Shown: piece by piece, positions 10,458 through 18,196 of the stretch
Layout: each line of letters starts with the position of its first letter
How positions within the stretch are numbered: position 1 is the first letter of the stretch
Source of the DNA: Imperialibacter sp040222815
GTDB taxonomy: Bacteria > Bacteroidota > Bacteroidia > Cytophagales > Cyclobacteriaceae
Length of the DNA: 64,000 bases
Reading direction: 5' to 3'
Assembly: GCF_040222815.1 (NCBI RefSeq)
Contig: NZ_JAVKCH010000057.1
Span: 186,001-250,000, forward strand
The notes under the pieces: model-generated
The model's database searches: none
Told to the model about the DNA's origin: nothing
What the model saw: only the letters and a program-made list of their open reading frames with translations
Translations under genes and position numbers: made by a program

Positions 10458-12451
10458 TTCGCTCCCCATTCAACTGTCTTAGAAATAATCACCTTGCCTG
10501 GGATGGAATATGCCCTCACCTGGTAGAAATAAGCTTCTTTTTTCAAGTCTTTGTCAACAAAATTGGTTGAGGCAACTAGCCCCGTTATGGGCTTTATCGA
10601 CTTCTCAGTTTCACCCCGAAACACCACGTAGCCCTTGATAAGCTTTGGATCAATTTCAGACCACTCTAACCGATTGGTCTTTTTCCTTTTCTGGCTTTTG
10701 AGTTTTACTGTTAATTGGGCTTCTAGTAGCAACTCCTCACGCCGAAATGCATAGGCTGCCTCAGATAGTGGTGAAATGTTTCCTGATGAATCAATAGCAG
10801 CTAGACGATAATAATAGTCTTTGTTTCCTATGGTCGTACGATCGACAAATCGGAACGAGCTTTTGGCAATTTGGGCCTGGTTGACTTGGGTGTCATCCGA
10901 GTTTAAAGAGTCAGACCTGTACAGATGATAACCAGCCAAATCTTCTTCCACATTACGAATCCAGTTAACGATTATCCCTTCATCAGAGTAACCGACTTGG
11001 CTGATCACGGGCCGTTCTGGAGCCACAACGTCCGGTAAGACCGCTGTGGCAATAGCCGACGGCTTGCTTCTGTTGTAAGAAGTGTCAATGGCCACCAGAA
11101 AGTAGAAAAATTCGTTTTTAACGTTTTTCGGAAGACGCTGCTCGTAGTAGTTGGTGTCGAGCGGCTCAGCATTTAGCAACACATAATGATCAGGATCGTT
11201 TTCGTCAACAGTTCTGTATAGCAGATATCCCTTAAGATCGGGTTCCTCATTTCCTAGCCAGGTTAAATAGAACCGACCGGTGTCGGACTTAATGGCCAAA
11301 TCTAGCGGTTGTGAAGGGGGAAACACGTCCTGAGCTTCAACAAAAGCCATTTCAGACAGCGACTTATTGCCAGTGTGATCCTCAGCTTCAACTCGATAGT
11401 AATAAGGCCCGGGAACCTGAAGGGTCTCATTATAAGTATTATTTCCGGCGGAAAGCAAGCTAGTGGTGACCGGCTCAAATTTGCCCTCGCTTTTTTGACT
11501 TCGATAAATGGTATAGCCTTTAAGGTCTCCTGTGTCTTCCTGCTCCCATTGAAGAAGCACTCTCAGGGAGTCCGCCCTTCCCGATAGGTTTAAAGGTGGA
11601 GGTGGCGGAGTCACGTCATCTATTTTAATGTTTACCAGGCTGGATGGCTGACTCATTTCTCCGAAATAGTCAATACCCTCTATATAGTAGGAATAACTAG
11701 CTCCCTCTATGCTTCCACGTCTTTTAAACATTGGTTTCGGAAAAACCAATATGCCCGAGCTGTCGGGTTGCATACTGAGCATCAGCGGTTGGTTGTTTAG
11801 CCTGTTTGTCGATCCGGTTGAATCTGTTTCATAAAGATTATATGCATAATACAGATTAGAATTTTGGGTCCAATTGAAATTGATTACCCTACCTTCCTGA
11901 TAGGCTTCCAAGTCCTGAACCCCCCCCGTTTGTTGATAACTTCCTGCTTCAATAAAGCTGGACTGTCCCAAAACCGTTTCTTGAGATCCATTCAAAATGG
12001 TGATTTTGTACTGGTAGGATTTTCCTGGAAGCACTTCGTTGTCTTTAAAATAGATGCCCAGGAACCTGGCAAACTCATTGCTTTCAAAGCTCTTTAGTAA
12101 GATGTTCAGTTTTAAGAAATCATCCTCAAGCTCTTCAGGTGAAGCTTGATTCAGTGCATCAATAAAAAAGTCCAACTCTTCATCTTGCTCAATAAGTGAG
12201 GTTGGCAGGCTTTGAAGCATACTTACGGGCTTTGGCGACACAAGCCGCCACTCAACTAAGTTGGCGTCCCTCCTGTACACATTGAATTCCTTCCCAAAAA
12301 GTGAAAGTGCATGGTACCATTTTAGTTCGATACTTAAGTTTCCGGCTGAATTTGCAGGGTGATTTCTTGCAAAAACGAATGAATCTTGTCCATTACAGTT
12401 GCAGAAAATCATAGAGAAAAAAATTACAGCAATAGTTTTTTGCCTGCACAT
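10454..12451 (-). CDS. Secreted fibronectin type III repeat protein
   Basis: This 665-residue protein has a short signal peptide ending near residue 20 (CNCNGQ; the cysteines leave a lipoprotein possible). At least four fibronectin type III-like modules follow in the second half, each with a W near strand B and a D/E-L-x-G-Y-x-(L/I)-Y-R motif (around residues 310, 410, 510 and 610). Such modules are extracellular scaffolds or spacers. There is no recognisable T9SS tail. It is the first gene of the leftward PKD cluster and overlaps the next gene by 4 bp, so the products probably act at the same surface. An uninterrupted run of eight G residues (minus strand; 11930-11937) lies in the coding sequence and could be slippage-prone. 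Confidence 0.88.
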   Translation of the reverse strand: MCRQKTIAVIFFSMIFCNCNGQDSFVFARNHPANSAGNLSIELKWYHALSLFGKEFNVYRRDANLVEWRLVSPKPVSMLQSLPTSLIEQDEELDFFIDALNQASPEELEDDFLKLNILLKSFESNEFARFLGIYFKDNEVLPGKSYQYKITILNGSQETVLGQSSFIEAGSYQQTGGVQDLEAYQEGRVINFNWTQNSNLYYAYNLYETDSTGSTNRLNNQPLMLSMQPDSSGILVFPKPMFKRRGSIEGASYSYYIEGIDYFGEMSQPSSLVNIKIDDVTPPPPPLNLSGRADSLRVLLQWEQEDTGDLKGYTIYRSQKSEGKFEPVTTSLLSAGNNTYNETLQVPGPYYYRVEAEDHTGNKSLSEMAFVEAQDVFPPSQPLDLAIKSDTGRFYLTWLGNEEPDLKGYLLYRTVDENDPDHYVLLNAEPLDTNYYEQRLPKNVKNEFFYFLVAIDTSYNRSKPSAIATAVLPDVVAPERPVISQVGYSDEGIIVNWIRNVEEDLAGYHLYRSDSLNSDDTQVNQAQIAKSSFRFVDRTTIGNKDYYYRLAAIDSSGNISPLSEAAYAFRREELLLEAQLTVKLKSQKRKKTNRLEWSEIDPKLIKGYVVFRGETEKSIKPITGLVASTNFVDKDLKKEAYFYQVRAYSIPGKVIISKTVEWGAK

Positions 12452-12655
12452 TATTAGAAATATGATAAGTAGTTTCTAATAAATATATTATTCTTAAGAT
12501 ATCAAAATCATTCGGTAGCCAATATTCATTATGGTCTAAAACTAATTTAAAGTCACTAAACTACATTTTCTGCATGGTGATATATTCCCATATAAATTGC
12601 TTAATATGAAAATTTCTTATTTATTTATCTGAAGTATTACCACCTAACCGTTCCT
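12452..12655. promoter_or_regulatory. AT-rich divergent intergenic region
   Basis: These 204 bases separate the leftward FN3/PKD cluster from the rightward porP cluster and are visibly AT-rich compared with both. They must hold both 5' ends if each cluster has its own promoter. I find no exact TAnnTTTG element, so exact promoter positions are not assigned. Confidence 0.4.
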
Positions 12656-14095
12656 ATGCTGCTGGCCAATTATAATAGATTGTATGTTAAAATATGCTGT
12701 CTATTTTTATTCACATACCTCTCTTGTTCATTGCTTTTCGCCCAGCAAACACCCCTTTACAGCCAGTATTTTCTTAACCAATACCTTTACAATCCCGCTT
12801 TGGCGGGCTATTCGGGAGTGCCCAGCGCTTTCTTTTTGTACCGCAAACAATGGGTGGGCGTGAACGGGGCACCCGAAACGCAGGTGTTCACACTTGACAC
12901 AAAACTGAACAATGAAAACATAGGCCTTGGGCTTACTTTTTTTAACGACGTCACCAATATCATCGGACGCACGTCGGGGGCAATAACAGGCTCCTACAAA
13001 ATCGACCTCAGCCCCAACCAGCAGCTCCGCTTCGGCCTGTCCTTCCTGGCCATTCAAAACCGGATCTTTTTCGACCGCATACAGGCCGACGACATCAGCG
13101 ACCCTAACCTTCTGAGCGCCGTGGATCAGCGGACGGTATTCGAGGGCAATGCGGGCCTGCATTATACCCTAAAGAAGCTCCACGTGGGCTTTGCCAGTGA
13201 GCAGCTGTTTCAAAACACCATTAAATACAACAACGAGGCGCTGTTTCAGTCGCTCGACTATACGTTTGTCCGGCACTATTACACTACAGCTGATTACACT
13301 TTTGTCGCCGGGCCAAATGTTGAGGTAAAGCCCATGGTGCTCATCCGCACGGTGCAGGGGCTGCCCTCCCACGCCGATTTTAACCTGATGGTGAATTACA
13401 AGCAGTTGGTGTGGCTCAATATGAACTACCGGCCAAAGATTGGCGCCGGGTTCTCCGTTGGCACGCAGCTGGCCGAGCAGTTTGTGTTTGGCTATACCTA
13501 TGAGTTCCCAACGACGGACCTGAGCATTTTGGGGAGCTCAACGCACGAATTTGTGCTGGGGCTGAGGCTGCGCAAATCAAGCGACTCGCCCATAGCCAGA
13601 GAAAAAGGCGGCAGCATCAAGTCGCTGGAGAAGCAATCGGCCATTCAATACGAAAAAATTGATGCGCTGAAGCAGGAAAACGAGCTGGTGAGCGGGCAGC
13701 TCAACGAAACACAAAGCCAGTTGGCAGCGCAGAATGAGGAGCTGCGGCTGCTCAGGGAAATAGTGAGCGGTTACCAGGAGGATCTTTCCAAGGCCATTGT
13801 CCGGCTCCAGGCCAACCCCGATGATACAACTTCGGTGGCGGAAGGGCCCTATTACCTGGTTGTTGGAGCCCTGCGCAACCTGGACGATGCCAAGCTCTTT
13901 CAGCGGATTTTGAAACGGGAGGCCGGGCTCGATACCAAAGTCACCCAAAGCGCTTCGGGCACCTGGTATTTTGTGTACTCGCAGGAGATTAACGAGCTGG
14001 AAAATGCGAATGGGCTCATCAAGGAACTGATGGAGAGCAAGGCCCGGCCGTTCATTATCGGCGTGCCGTGGATTTATAAATGGGAGCAGCGGTGA
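12656..14095 (+). CDS. PorP/SprF-family membrane protein with coiled coil and SPOR-like tail
   Basis: After a signal peptide (to about residue 29, LLFAQQ) comes the PorP/SprF signature: QTPLYSQYF, N-Q-YLYNPALAG, then RKQWVG and repeated beta-strands of an outer membrane barrel, covering about residues 30-315. PorP/SprF proteins partner with T9SS-exported surface proteins and often sit beside them. This one is longer than usual at 479 residues. Residues 315-395 form a heptad-like coiled coil rich in E, Q and L. Residues 398-479 resemble a SPOR or related alpha/beta domain (YYLVVGAL start, alternating strands and helices, WYFVYS). That tail could touch peptidoglycan from the periplasmic side, which is an inference. 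It heads a five-gene rightward run and overlaps the next reading frame by 16 bp. The divergent PKD genes are plausible export partners. Confidence 0.88.
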   Translation: MLLANYNRLYVKICCLFLFTYLSCSLLFAQQTPLYSQYFLNQYLYNPALAGYSGVPSAFFLYRKQWVGVNGAPETQVFTLDTKLNNENIGLGLTFFNDVTNIIGRTSGAITGSYKIDLSPNQQLRFGLSFLAIQNRIFFDRIQADDISDPNLLSAVDQRTVFEGNAGLHYTLKKLHVGFASEQLFQNTIKYNNEALFQSLDYTFVRHYYTTADYTFVAGPNVEVKPMVLIRTVQGLPSHADFNLMVNYKQLVWLNMNYRPKIGAGFSVGTQLAEQFVFGYTYEFPTTDLSILGSSTHEFVLGLRLRKSSDSPIAREKGGSIKSLEKQSAIQYEKIDALKQENELVSGQLNETQSQLAAQNEELRLLREIVSGYQEDLSKAIVRLQANPDDTTSVAEGPYYLVVGALRNLDDAKLFQRILKREAGLDTKVTQSASGTWYFVYSQEINELENANGLIKELMESKARPFIIGVPWIYKWEQR

Positions 14096-16095
14096 GGGGG
14101 CTGAGACAACATATCGCCCCTTGTGAGGATATTTTGCAGTTCGTTTCCGGGTGCGTTGTTCCTGGGTGTGTCTTCACACCCAGGAAACGGAAAGGCATGC
14201 TGGTGTGTGAGGACAACGATCTTGATATAGGGTGTGAAGACACGAGCGATTATATAAGGTGTGGAGACACACCCAAAAACGAGGCGGGTGAAGACAAAAG
14301 CGTGGAGTGTGGAGACGCACTCCAGAACGGGTGTGGAAACACACCCAAAAACACGAAGGACACACCCCAAAATCCGATCGTGGACAATGGGGTTGGGCAA
14401 AACATCCGCTATCTGGGCTGGCGATTGGCGACTGTGCTGCTTTTATCGCTGGCGTTTCCGCCGACTCTTTTTGCGCAGGATTTGGAAACATTGGGCGAAC
14501 AAAAGCTCTTTGCTTACAATGGCAGCTTGTCGGCTACGCAAACCTTTTACCATGCGGCGGGTATGCCCAGCCGCAGAGACCCTTACTTCTGGCAGTTGAA
14601 CGCCAATCTGAATCTCACTTTCCTGGGCATCATCAGCGTGCCGCTTTCGGCCACGCTCAGTCAGCAAAACAAAAGCTTTGCCCAACCGCAACCCTTCAAC
14701 CGGTTTGGCATCAGCCCCACCTACAAGGGCCTCACCGTGCACCTGGGCCACCGCACCATCAACTTTTCTGATTACACGCTGGCTGGCAACTTGTTCTTTG
14801 GTGCTGGTGTGGAGTACAAACCGGAGAACAACCCAGTCAGGGTAAGCGCCATGTACGGCCGCTTTGCCAAACCAGTAGCCAAGTTCTCACAGTTTGGCCA
14901 GGTGTATGCCGAGCCCACCTACAGGCGCATCGGCTTTGGCACCAAGGTCGGCTTTGAATTGGAAAAGCAACGGGCTGCAGTGATGTTCTTCCGGGCGTAC
15001 GACGACCCTAACTCCATCGATGTGGTGGACAGCTCTTTAGTGGTGACTCCCGAGGAAAACCTGGTGGTGGGCCTCGAAGGCGGCTTTAAATTTTTTGATC
15101 GGTTTTCGCTGGAAGGGGAATATGCTTACAGCCTTTTTACCCGGGACAGGCGGATTCCTGAGCTGTTCACCAACGACTATTCCTTTATCAACAACCTGGG
15201 AGGGCTTTACAAACCCAACGGTTCTTCCGCTTTTACCAACGCCTTGAAATCTCGCCTTACTTATCAGGGCGATGGCTTTCAGGCCAACTTAAGTTACCGG
15301 AGAGTGGATCCGGGCTACACCACGCACGGCTCGTCGTTTCTTAACAACGACCTCGAAGACATCACGGCTGGTATTTCATTGCCTTTGTTCAACAACAGAG
15401 TGACGCTCTCCACCAGCTCGGGCTTGCAACACAATAACCTCGACAACCAGAACAGCGCCCGTGTCATCCGATATGTATTCAGCTCATCGGCGTCCATTTC
15501 CGCTACGGAAAAACTCAATATCAACCTCAACGTATCGAATTTCAGTACCAGCACCCAACAGCTACTACTGCAAACCGATATCCTGTCCGACACGCTGGAG
15601 TTCTTTCAGGTAACCCGGTCGGCCATGGCCTCCGTGAACTACCAAACGGGAAAGGAAACCAATACAGGTACCCTTTTCGTCAGTGGCAATTTGCAGGACG
15701 CCACCGACAGCCAGGGCAACGGCTCGCTGTTCAAAAGTGGTAACGCCGGTTACAGCTTTAAGATTGGAGAGGACTGGTCGACCAACACGTCATTCACTAT
15801 CAATCAGTCAGCCGCAGGCATCAGTAACCTCACCCTGGGGCCGGTGTTTGGCGTGAACCGGTCTTTTATGGACAACAAGGTGCGAAGCAGCTTGTCGCTG
15901 AGCCTGCTGAACAGCTACTTGAACAAATCAAAAAACAGTCACATCGACAATGTGCGTTGGTCAGTCAACTGGACGGCCGGCAAGCGGCATACGGTGTCGT
16001 TCAACACCTTTTACTTATTGAAAAACACTTACGAAGAAGCTGCCAAAGCCACACAGGAATGGCGGGGAACACTCAACTATGCTTTTAGAATATGA
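14080..16095 (+). CDS. Outer membrane beta-barrel protein with repeat-derived N-terminal extension
   Basis: The mature part is a beta-barrel type protein of about 560 residues: alternating polar and hydrophobic strands, aromatic girdle residues and a C-terminal strand ending in phenylalanine-arginine-isoleucine (YAFRI). I do not recognise a named family. A clear signal peptide, GWRLATVLLLSLAF to FAQD, lies only at about residues 107-127. Everything before it is read through a cluster of short palindromes and gives a cysteine-rich, CEDT/CGDTP-like sequence, so the true start may be a GTG at 14380 or an ATG at 14197. The 14080 ATG overlaps the end of the porP-like gene by 16 bp. Its position between the PorP-like and propeller genes suggests part of one envelope assembly. 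Confidence 0.78.
   Translation: MGAAVRGLRQHIAPCEDILQFVSGCVVPGCVFTPRKRKGMLVCEDNDLDIGCEDTSDYIRCGDTPKNEAGEDKSVECGDALQNGCGNTPKNTKDTPQNPIVDNGVGQNIRYLGWRLATVLLLSLAFPPTLFAQDLETLGEQKLFAYNGSLSATQTFYHAAGMPSRRDPYFWQLNANLNLTFLGIISVPLSATLSQQNKSFAQPQPFNRFGISPTYKGLTVHLGHRTINFSDYTLAGNLFFGAGVEYKPENNPVRVSAMYGRFAKPVAKFSQFGQVYAEPTYRRIGFGTKVGFELEKQRAAVMFFRAYDDPNSIDVVDSSLVVTPEENLVVGLEGGFKFFDRFSLEGEYAYSLFTRDRRIPELFTNDYSFINNLGGLYKPNGSSAFTNALKSRLTYQGDGFQANLSYRRVDPGYTTHGSSFLNNDLEDITAGISLPLFNNRVTLSTSSGLQHNNLDNQNSARVIRYVFSSSASISATEKLNINLNVSNFSTSTQQLLLQTDILSDTLEFFQVTRSAMASVNYQTGKETNTGTLFVSGNLQDATDSQGNGSLFKSGNAGYSFKIGEDWSTNTSFTINQSAAGISNLTLGPVFGVNRSFMDNKVRSSLSLSLLNSYLNKSKNSHIDNVRWSVNWTAGKRHTVSFNTFYLLKNTYEEAAKATQEWRGTLNYAFRI
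14142..14346. repeat. Cluster of short GTGTG-GARA-CACAC hairpin repeats
   Basis: At least four hairpins are packed into about 190 bases. 14161-14184 has a perfect 10-bp stem with a 4-base loop, extended by a 7-bp outer arm (14142-14148 with 14183-14189). 14258-14273 has a 6-bp stem with GAGA loop. 14304-14323 has an 8-bp stem with one G-T pair and GAGA loop. 14329-14346 has a 7-bp stem with GAAA loop. Decayed copies lie near 14231, 14287 and 14352. Units are about 20-27 bases apart. The conserved GNRA-type loops suggest selection at RNA level or spread of a REP-like element. Confidence 0.85.
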
Positions 16096-18149
16096 CACAT
16101 TACAACCAGCCAATTAGTCACCAGTCCCATAGAGACGACGTAAACGAAAAAAGCACCCCTGGCCAATTCAGAAAGCCACCTGCGAATGATAGAGCAGAAA
16201 GAAGCGGCAGTCAGTCCCAGCGGGACGACACATTGGTAATACAGAATGCAAATCCACTAACAAAAAGTCCCGTAGGGACGGCATATCGGTGCCTCTTCCT
16301 TTCACTCGGACTCCTGGCGGTGCTGGCTGCTGAGGCTCAGGTGCTCACCCCCTCCTGGGAAATTTCTCTCCCAGGCAAGCTGAAATGGATGCAGATCAAC
16401 GACTACGGTATCCTCATTGCTTCCTGCGACAATGGACTGTACGGCGTGAACCCTGAAAACGGCGACAAGCTATGGGAAATCACCACCCTCACCAATGTGC
16501 CCGAGGCGAATTACCAAATCATTGATGGCACGCCGCTGGTATTGATTGCCGACAAGGGCGGCGACTCACAAACCCTGATCATCAATGGCCTGAACGGGAA
16601 CTTGATTTTTGATTCGGCCAAAGAGGCCCTGGGGTTGATCATTAGCACCAAGGTAATCCCCGAAGCTGGTGGCGCCATGATTGCCTACAGCAGCGAAGCC
16701 GGTGATGGCATCACGATGTTTGACTATGTGACCGGCGACAGGAAGTGGGACACAAAATTCGAAAAGGCCAAAGGCAAAGACCTGCAGCCCCAGCCCATTA
16801 TCGACGGCGAGGGCAATATTGTGTATGCCCTGGGGAAAGACCTCTATAAGCTGAACGGCAGCACCGGGGCCATCATGTGGCAAACCGACAGCAAAAAGAA
16901 CTACATCGATTTGTTTTTACAACCAAATAAGCCTGTGCTTTTTGCCGTGAGCGGCTCCCCTTCTTCTACTTTTTTTGAAGAAAACACCGGCAAGCAAATT
17001 GGCCTGGCCAGCGGCGCAGCAGGCAACTTCGCTGTGGACGCCCTCGACCTCAGCAGTGGCGGGGAAGTATGGAAAAATCCGGTCGACTACTCCAAGGCCA
17101 AATACAGCGGGGTGGCATTGGGAGAAAGCGATTTTTTACTCTTTCAAACGTTTAGCTCCGGCAAAATTGACTACGCCACGGGGGATCACCTGTGGAAAAA
17201 GGAAAAAATGGGCACGGGCGGCGAAAAGAATGCCGGGGTGTTTGTGACCGACAAAGGCCTGGGCTATGCAATGATGGACGCAGTGGGCAGGGCTTATATC
17301 AATTTTGTGAATGAAGCAGGGGAGCCGATGTGGAAAAAACGACCAGTTATCAACGGGCAGCTTACCTACTACAAGCAGTACGGCAACGCCCTCTTCTTCA
17401 TCAGCGAACAGGAAACCAACTTCCTTAACCTCGACGACGGCACTTTTATGTGGAATGGCGACAAATATTTGTCGGCTGGCGAAGTACCCATCAGCGTGGT
17501 GCAGGATGAGGACGGCAGCTTTGTGATGTACATCAAAGGCAAGCTGGTGCGGGTGATGCCCGACAAACAGGACTGGGTGGAAATCACCTCCAATTTTGCC
17601 TTCAGAGGGGAACTGCCTACGGGCATACAGCTATTGCCCAATGGCTACCTGCTCACGGGCAATCAGAATGCCATGTTGATCGACAAAAGTGGCAGGGTAC
17701 TCTACCATAAGTTTTATCCTGCTCCCGAGCAAAGCTTTGGTGCCAAGCTGGCGCTCGGTGTGCTGGGTGCAGGCACCGCACTCACAAGCTTTGCCTACGG
17801 TGCTTCCTCTATTGGCTACGGGATGCAGGGAGCCCTCCAGGGCAACGACAATTTCACCAGAAAGGCGCAGAAGCAAATGACCGTGGCCACTTTTACAAGG
17901 GACGTGACCGGAGGCCTTGGAGCCATGGCTCAGGCCAGGTTTGGGGAGCAGGCTGGTACCGATACATACAAGTTAATACTTACCAAAAAGGATCATAGCA
18001 TCGGCTTCGTCAAAATCAATATTCTGACAGGAGAAGAAGAGGGGCAGATTGTGACGAACGATCGCACCCCCGATTTTTCGATCGATCCCATCGGCAAAAA
18101 GGTGTTTTTGAAGTCAGCTGACGACAGGGTGGCCTGTTACGACCTATAA
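16092..18149 (+). CDS. Secreted PQQ-type beta-propeller repeat protein
   Basis: The mature part is built of beta-propeller blades of the PQQ-binding-like type, for example G-x-x-x-x-x-(N/D)-x-x-x-G-(D/E)-x-x-W at about residues 118-132, and further copies with ATGDHLW and GSTGAIMW. Such propellers are usually periplasmic or extracellular scaffolds (compare BamB). There is no obvious dehydrogenase active site. The ATG overlaps the stop of the barrel gene as ATGA, which supports this start. However, the hydrophobic signal segment (CLFLSLGLLAVLAAEA) begins only near residue 66. The first 65 residues are read through three GTCCC-N3-GGGAC palindromes. A TTG at 16233 is an alternative start with a normal-length leader. 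A short hydrophobic glycine/alanine-rich stretch lies near residues 550-585. Confidence 0.85.
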   Translation: MTHYNQPISHQSHRDDVNEKSTPGQFRKPPANDRAERSGSQSQRDDTLVIQNANPLTKSPVGTAYRCLFLSLGLLAVLAAEAQVLTPSWEISLPGKLKWMQINDYGILIASCDNGLYGVNPENGDKLWEITTLTNVPEANYQIIDGTPLVLIADKGGDSQTLIINGLNGNLIFDSAKEALGLIISTKVIPEAGGAMIAYSSEAGDGITMFDYVTGDRKWDTKFEKAKGKDLQPQPIIDGEGNIVYALGKDLYKLNGSTGAIMWQTDSKKNYIDLFLQPNKPVLFAVSGSPSSTFFEENTGKQIGLASGAAGNFAVDALDLSSGGEVWKNPVDYSKAKYSGVALGESDFLLFQTFSSGKIDYATGDHLWKKEKMGTGGEKNAGVFVTDKGLGYAMMDAVGRAYINFVNEAGEPMWKKRPVINGQLTYYKQYGNALFFISEQETNFLNLDDGTFMWNGDKYLSAGEVPISVVQDEDGSFVMYIKGKLVRVMPDKQDWVEITSNFAFRGELPTGIQLLPNGYLLTGNQNAMLIDKSGRVLYHKFYPAPEQSFGAKLALGVLGAGTALTSFAYGASSIGYGMQGALQGNDNFTRKAQKQMTVATFTRDVTGGLGAMAQARFGEQAGTDTYKLILTKKDHSIGFVKINILTGEEEGQIVTNDRTPDFSIDPIGKKVFLKSADDRVACYDL
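16124..16279. repeat. Three GTCCC-N3-GGGAC palindromes inside a gene start
   Basis: Copies lie at 16124-16136 (one mismatch in the right arm), 16214-16226 and 16267-16279. The first two share flanking bases (CA before, GAC after) and are read in the same frame as Q-S-(H/Q)-R-D-D; the third is read in another frame. Palindromes of this GTCCC...GGGAC type recur as dispersed repeats in many Bacteroidota and cyanobacterial genomes (general knowledge, not checked here). Confidence 0.75.
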
Positions 18150-18196
18150 AAGATGTAGTTGAAGTGAATAGAAGGCAAAACATATCTGACTGGAAA

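Noticed and set aside
14142..14346. CRISPR-like array
   Set aside because: The repeats are short palindromes of variable length with uneven spacing and related spacers, and there are no cas genes.
14074..14491. Minus-strand reading frames across the hairpin cluster
   Set aside because: The palindromes keep both strands open. The products are cysteine/threonine repeats with no leader or domain.
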